In this document: positions 61,588 through 64,000 of the stretch, one piece after another | Layout: each line of letters starts with the position of its first letter | Position numbering within the stretch: position 1 is the stretch's first letter | Source of the DNA: Ignavibacteria bacterium UBA7675 | GTDB lineage: Bacteria; Bacteroidota; Ignavibacteria; Kapaibacteriales; UB7675 | Reading direction: 5' to 3' | Assembly: GCA_002483085.1 (NCBI GenBank) | Contig: DLHF01000087.1 | Span: 1 to 64,000, forward strand | Length of the DNA: 64,000 nt | Notes under the pieces: generated by a model | What the model was told of the DNA's origin: nothing | The model's database searches: none | The model's input: only the letters and a program-made list of their open reading frames with translations | Program-made: the position numbers and the translations under genes

Positions 61588-63063
61588 ATGGCAAAACCCA
61601 TCAGCATCCTTTTTACAGCCAGCGAAATTTATCCCTTTGCAAAAACAGGTGGACTGGCTGATGTCGCGTATGGTTTGCCATTGGCTCTCCGCGATATAGA
61701 ACACGACATCCGCGTTATGCTGCCCAAGTACGGAGCTATCAGCGAACGCAAAAACCGTATTCACGAGATAAACCGCCTGAAAGACATTCCTGTACGGGTA
61801 GGCGAGCGGGAGGAGCCTGCTACGGTAAAGTCGTCGTCGATTACCAATCCTCGCACAAAGGTGCAAGCGTACATGACTACAAATCAGTACTACTACGACT
61901 CGAAGTGGGGATTGTACAACGACCCTGAAACCGGGGCAGAATACGCGGACAACGACGAGCGTTTTATCTTCTTTACGCGAACGGTTATTGAAACATGCCT
62001 GCTACTGGGCTGGTTCCCCGATATTGTGCACTGCAACGACTGGCAGACTGGCTTGCTGCCAATGTATATGCGCACGCTGTATCGCGAGCAATTCAAGAAC
62101 ACGAAAATTGTGCTCACGATTCATAATATCAATAACCAGGGCGTATTCCCGCTGAAAGAGACGTTTGCCAAAACCGGATTGCCATTAGACCGGATTGAGG
62201 ACGTAAAGCACAAAAATCAGATCAACTTCCTGAAAGCAGGAATTCTGTATGCCGACCATATCACGACAGTGAGCGAAACCTACGGCCAAGAATTACTTTC
62301 TGACAGCAAACTTACCAATGGCCTCAATGCCTGCCTGAAAGAGCGCAAAGACATCTTTACGCCAATTCTAAATGGTATCGATACGACAGTGTGGGATCCG
62401 GACAAGGACAAGCTCATCGCAAAACGCTATAACACTGATTCCATCGATAAAAAAGAAGCAAATAAAGAAGACTTGCTCTCGAAATTCGGTCTGAATTACC
62501 GGCCCGGCACACCCGTGATTGGTATGATCTCCCGCCTCGTAGAGCAAAAAGGCTTTGGCCTGTTCCTCGAAGCTGCCACTGAACTTTTTGCAGAAGATGT
62601 GCAGATTGTTGTTCTCGGCGAAGGTGATGCCGATATTGAAAAGGCACTTCTTGCCCTTGCCGAAAAATATCCCGACAAGCTCGGTGTGCAAATCAAGTTC
62701 GACGACCCGCTTGCCCACCTGGTCGAGGGTGGAGCAGATATGTACTTAATGCCCTCGCTGTTCGAGCCATGCGGCCTGAACCAGATGTATTCGTTTGCCT
62801 ATGGCACAGTGCCTATCGCCCGCGCTACAGGCGGCCTTGCCGATACGGTTCACGAATTCGATGAGAAAACAGGAAAAGGCAATGGATTTACTTTCAAAAA
62901 GTACGAAGCAGCCGACATGATGGAAGCTGTGCGGCGAGCGCTGGCGCTGTACCGCAACAGCGAAGTATGGACGACAATTGCCCTCAATGGTATGCGCGAA
63001 GATCACTCATGGGCGAAGTCGGCGAGGAAGTACGAAGTAATCTACCGGAATCTATTGTCCTGA
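61588..63063 (+). CDS. glgA: Glycogen/starch synthase (GT5)
   Basis: A 491-residue glycosyltransferase. The ADP-glucose site KTGGLADVAYGLPLAL is near the start; PDIVHCNDWQTGLLPMYMR, TIHNINNQGVF, NGIDTTVWDP, GMISRLVEQKGFGL and the C-terminal acceptor region MPSLFEPCGLNQMYSFAYGTVPIARATGGLADTV are all of the GT5 type. It extends alpha-1,4-glucan chains. The charged SIDKKEANKEDLLSKFGL stretch around residue 292 replaces the usual short linker. It is followed by tandem terminator hairpins. Confidence 0.95.
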   Translation: MAKPISILFTASEIYPFAKTGGLADVAYGLPLALRDIEHDIRVMLPKYGAISERKNRIHEINRLKDIPVRVGEREEPATVKSSSITNPRTKVQAYMTTNQYYYDSKWGLYNDPETGAEYADNDERFIFFTRTVIETCLLLGWFPDIVHCNDWQTGLLPMYMRTLYREQFKNTKIVLTIHNINNQGVFPLKETFAKTGLPLDRIEDVKHKNQINFLKAGILYADHITTVSETYGQELLSDSKLTNGLNACLKERKDIFTPILNGIDTTVWDPDKDKLIAKRYNTDSIDKKEANKEDLLSKFGLNYRPGTPVIGMISRLVEQKGFGLFLEAATELFAEDVQIVVLGEGDADIEKALLALAEKYPDKLGVQIKFDDPLAHLVEGGADMYLMPSLFEPCGLNQMYSFAYGTVPIARATGGLADTVHEFDEKTGKGNGFTFKKYEAADMMEAVRRALALYRNSEVWTTIALNGMREDHSWAKSARKYEVIYRNLLS

Positions 63064-63069
63064 TGTATC

Positions 63070-63130
63070 CGGTTACGAATGTAACCAAATTTTTTCAGCC
63101 CGCGTCTTCCCGGACGCGGGTTTGATTTTT
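63070..63130 (+). terminator. Tandem terminator hairpins after glgA
   Basis: GGTTAC-GAAT-GTAACC (63071-63086) is followed by AAATTTTTT; CCCGCGTC-TTCCCG-GACGCGGG (63099-63120) is followed by TTTGATTTTT. The second is the stronger one. Confidence 0.88.
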
Positions 63131-63268
63131 ACAACAAGACCTGAGCGAATGCTGTGTTCTGGCATCCTCAATGCAATACCCGCTTGTGCGTCGTGGGTGG
63201 GATTGTAGTCTGGCGATACCTGCTCTTTCTGGCAGGATAGACGCCGGTTCATTCAATTGTGGAAGATT

Positions 63269-64000
63269 ATGACTTCAACGGTGTTTTTTTCTCGTTATAG
63301 CCTCGTCGCTCTTGCTATTCTGGCGCTGTTCACTGGCTGCAACGATCAGCCGTCGTCCATCGGCACAGAGTTCATTACGGATACACTCTCAACTGTCGTC
63401 GTCAAATCCGACGAAACTCGGCTGTTCGACAGCTCCTACAGCGGGCGAATTACGGTAGCTCTGACCAATGGTGGCGATAAGTCTAATGTCAGCTCTTTTC
63501 TCGTAGGGCAAACAGCCGACACCAAAGCAATGTCGTTTCTCCGGTTTAGCACTGTTCCCGATTCTGTAGCAAATCTGAAAGAGTCGGAAATCATATCAGC
63601 ATCGCTCAAAATGTACCCGCTCGGCTATGCCTATGGCGATACAAATACCAACAGCCTCGCTTTCCGCGTCGTGCGGATAAAAAGCATCTGGGGTTCGGAA
63701 GCGACAACCGACACTCTGACCAACGGCGATTTCCTCGGCGAACAGTTTGCCTCCTATTCCGGCAAAATTGACTTTGGCGATAGCATCCCAGCCGTGTCAG
63801 TTCCTTTTTCCAGTGTAAGCGAGACCTACCGCTGGTTGTTCACAGACTCGGCGAAGTACGGGCTGGCTCTTGTGCCGGAAGCCGCGTCGTCGTTAATACG
63901 CCAGTTCTCAACGATTGGTGTGGGTGAGACCGACCGCAACACGACGAGTATTGAGCTCATTTACAAGCGCACAGATTCAACTCATACCGACACAGTGCTC
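63269..64000 (+). CDS. Lipoprotein with DNRLRE-like domain (C-terminus outside window)
   Basis: A frame of 244 codons from ATG at 63269 that is open at the window edge. The N-terminus MTSTVFFSRYSLVALAILAL leads to the lipobox FTGC (Cys25). The mature part shows strands with SFLRFSTVPDSV, ISASLKMYPLGYAYGD, LAFRVVRIKSIWGSEATTDTL and YGLALVPEAAS, the pattern of DNRLRE-type beta-sandwich domains (FLRF, A-L-x-L, V-x-x-x-W). Surface exposure is likely. Its function and full length are unknown. Confidence 0.85.
   Translation, partial: MTSTVFFSRYSLVALAILALFTGCNDQPSSIGTEFITDTLSTVVVKSDETRLFDSSYSGRITVALTNGGDKSNVSSFLVGQTADTKAMSFLRFSTVPDSVANLKESEIISASLKMYPLGYAYGDTNTNSLAFRVVRIKSIWGSEATTDTLTNGDFLGEQFASYSGKIDFGDSIPAVSVPFSSVSETYRWLFTDSAKYGLALVPEAASSLIRQFSTIGVGETDRNTTSIELIYKRTDSTHTDTVL

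Overview
The window reads as a chromosomal segment of a Bacteroidota-related bacterium, probably from the Chlorobi/Ignavibacteria/Kapaibacteria side. The reasons are promoter-like TTG...TAnnTTTG boxes, secreted proteins that start with a signal peptide and end in FlgD-like or sorting-type beta domains, an alternative complex III (Act) operon, a ferredoxin-dependent 2-oxoglutarate oxidoreductase, and OmpA proteins with thrombospondin type-3 repeats. The lineage is inferred; no rRNA or tRNA gene was found to fix it. I see no phage, insertion sequence or CRISPR array.

Left part (1-17.6 kb), almost all on the minus strand: a giant secreted beta-helix protein cut by the window edge, two related secreted proteins with a CTCH motif, an odd Rieske lipoprotein, a YceI protein, a small membrane protein, a haem-tagged outer-membrane barrel, and two large signalling proteins (REC-HD-GYP and REC-PAS-kinase). 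One plus-strand helical-repeat protein of unknown function lies at 4.3-5.9 kb. The next plus-strand block (18.1-23.8 kb) holds selenium genes for tRNA modification (mnmH, selD), an amino-acid permease, a second REC-kinase and a YrdC/Sua5-type gene, closed by a clear terminator.

Middle (24-45 kb), minus strand: a lipoprotein, a VTC/DUF4956/outer-membrane operon, an acetyltransferase, then one long respiratory cluster. Read in the direction of transcription it runs nuoA, nuoB, a cytochrome c, ctaC, ctaD, ctaA, ctaB, ctaE, ctaF, sco, a small membrane protein, then actA-B-C-D-E-F, ending at a strong terminator. Together these would move electrons from quinol through Act to a cytochrome c and on to an A2-type cytochrome oxidase, with haem A synthesis and copper delivery genes included. 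Only two complex I genes are here.

Right part (45-64 kb), mostly plus strand: miaB, a small membrane protein, a long aldo/keto reductase, an acetyltransferase, a membrane-anchored metallophosphoesterase, a FAD amine/amino-acid oxidase, trpS, korAB, a coiled-coil lipoprotein, an OmpA protein with eleven calcium-binding-type repeats, pyrD, glgA and the start of a lipoprotein.

The signals not explained by genes are a dispersed intergenic repeat family (five clear and two decayed copies, never inside a gene) with its own hairpin, and a 188-nt region at 27.55-27.74 kb whose ends pair and which contains two further strong hairpins, which looks like a structured RNA or a small mobile element.
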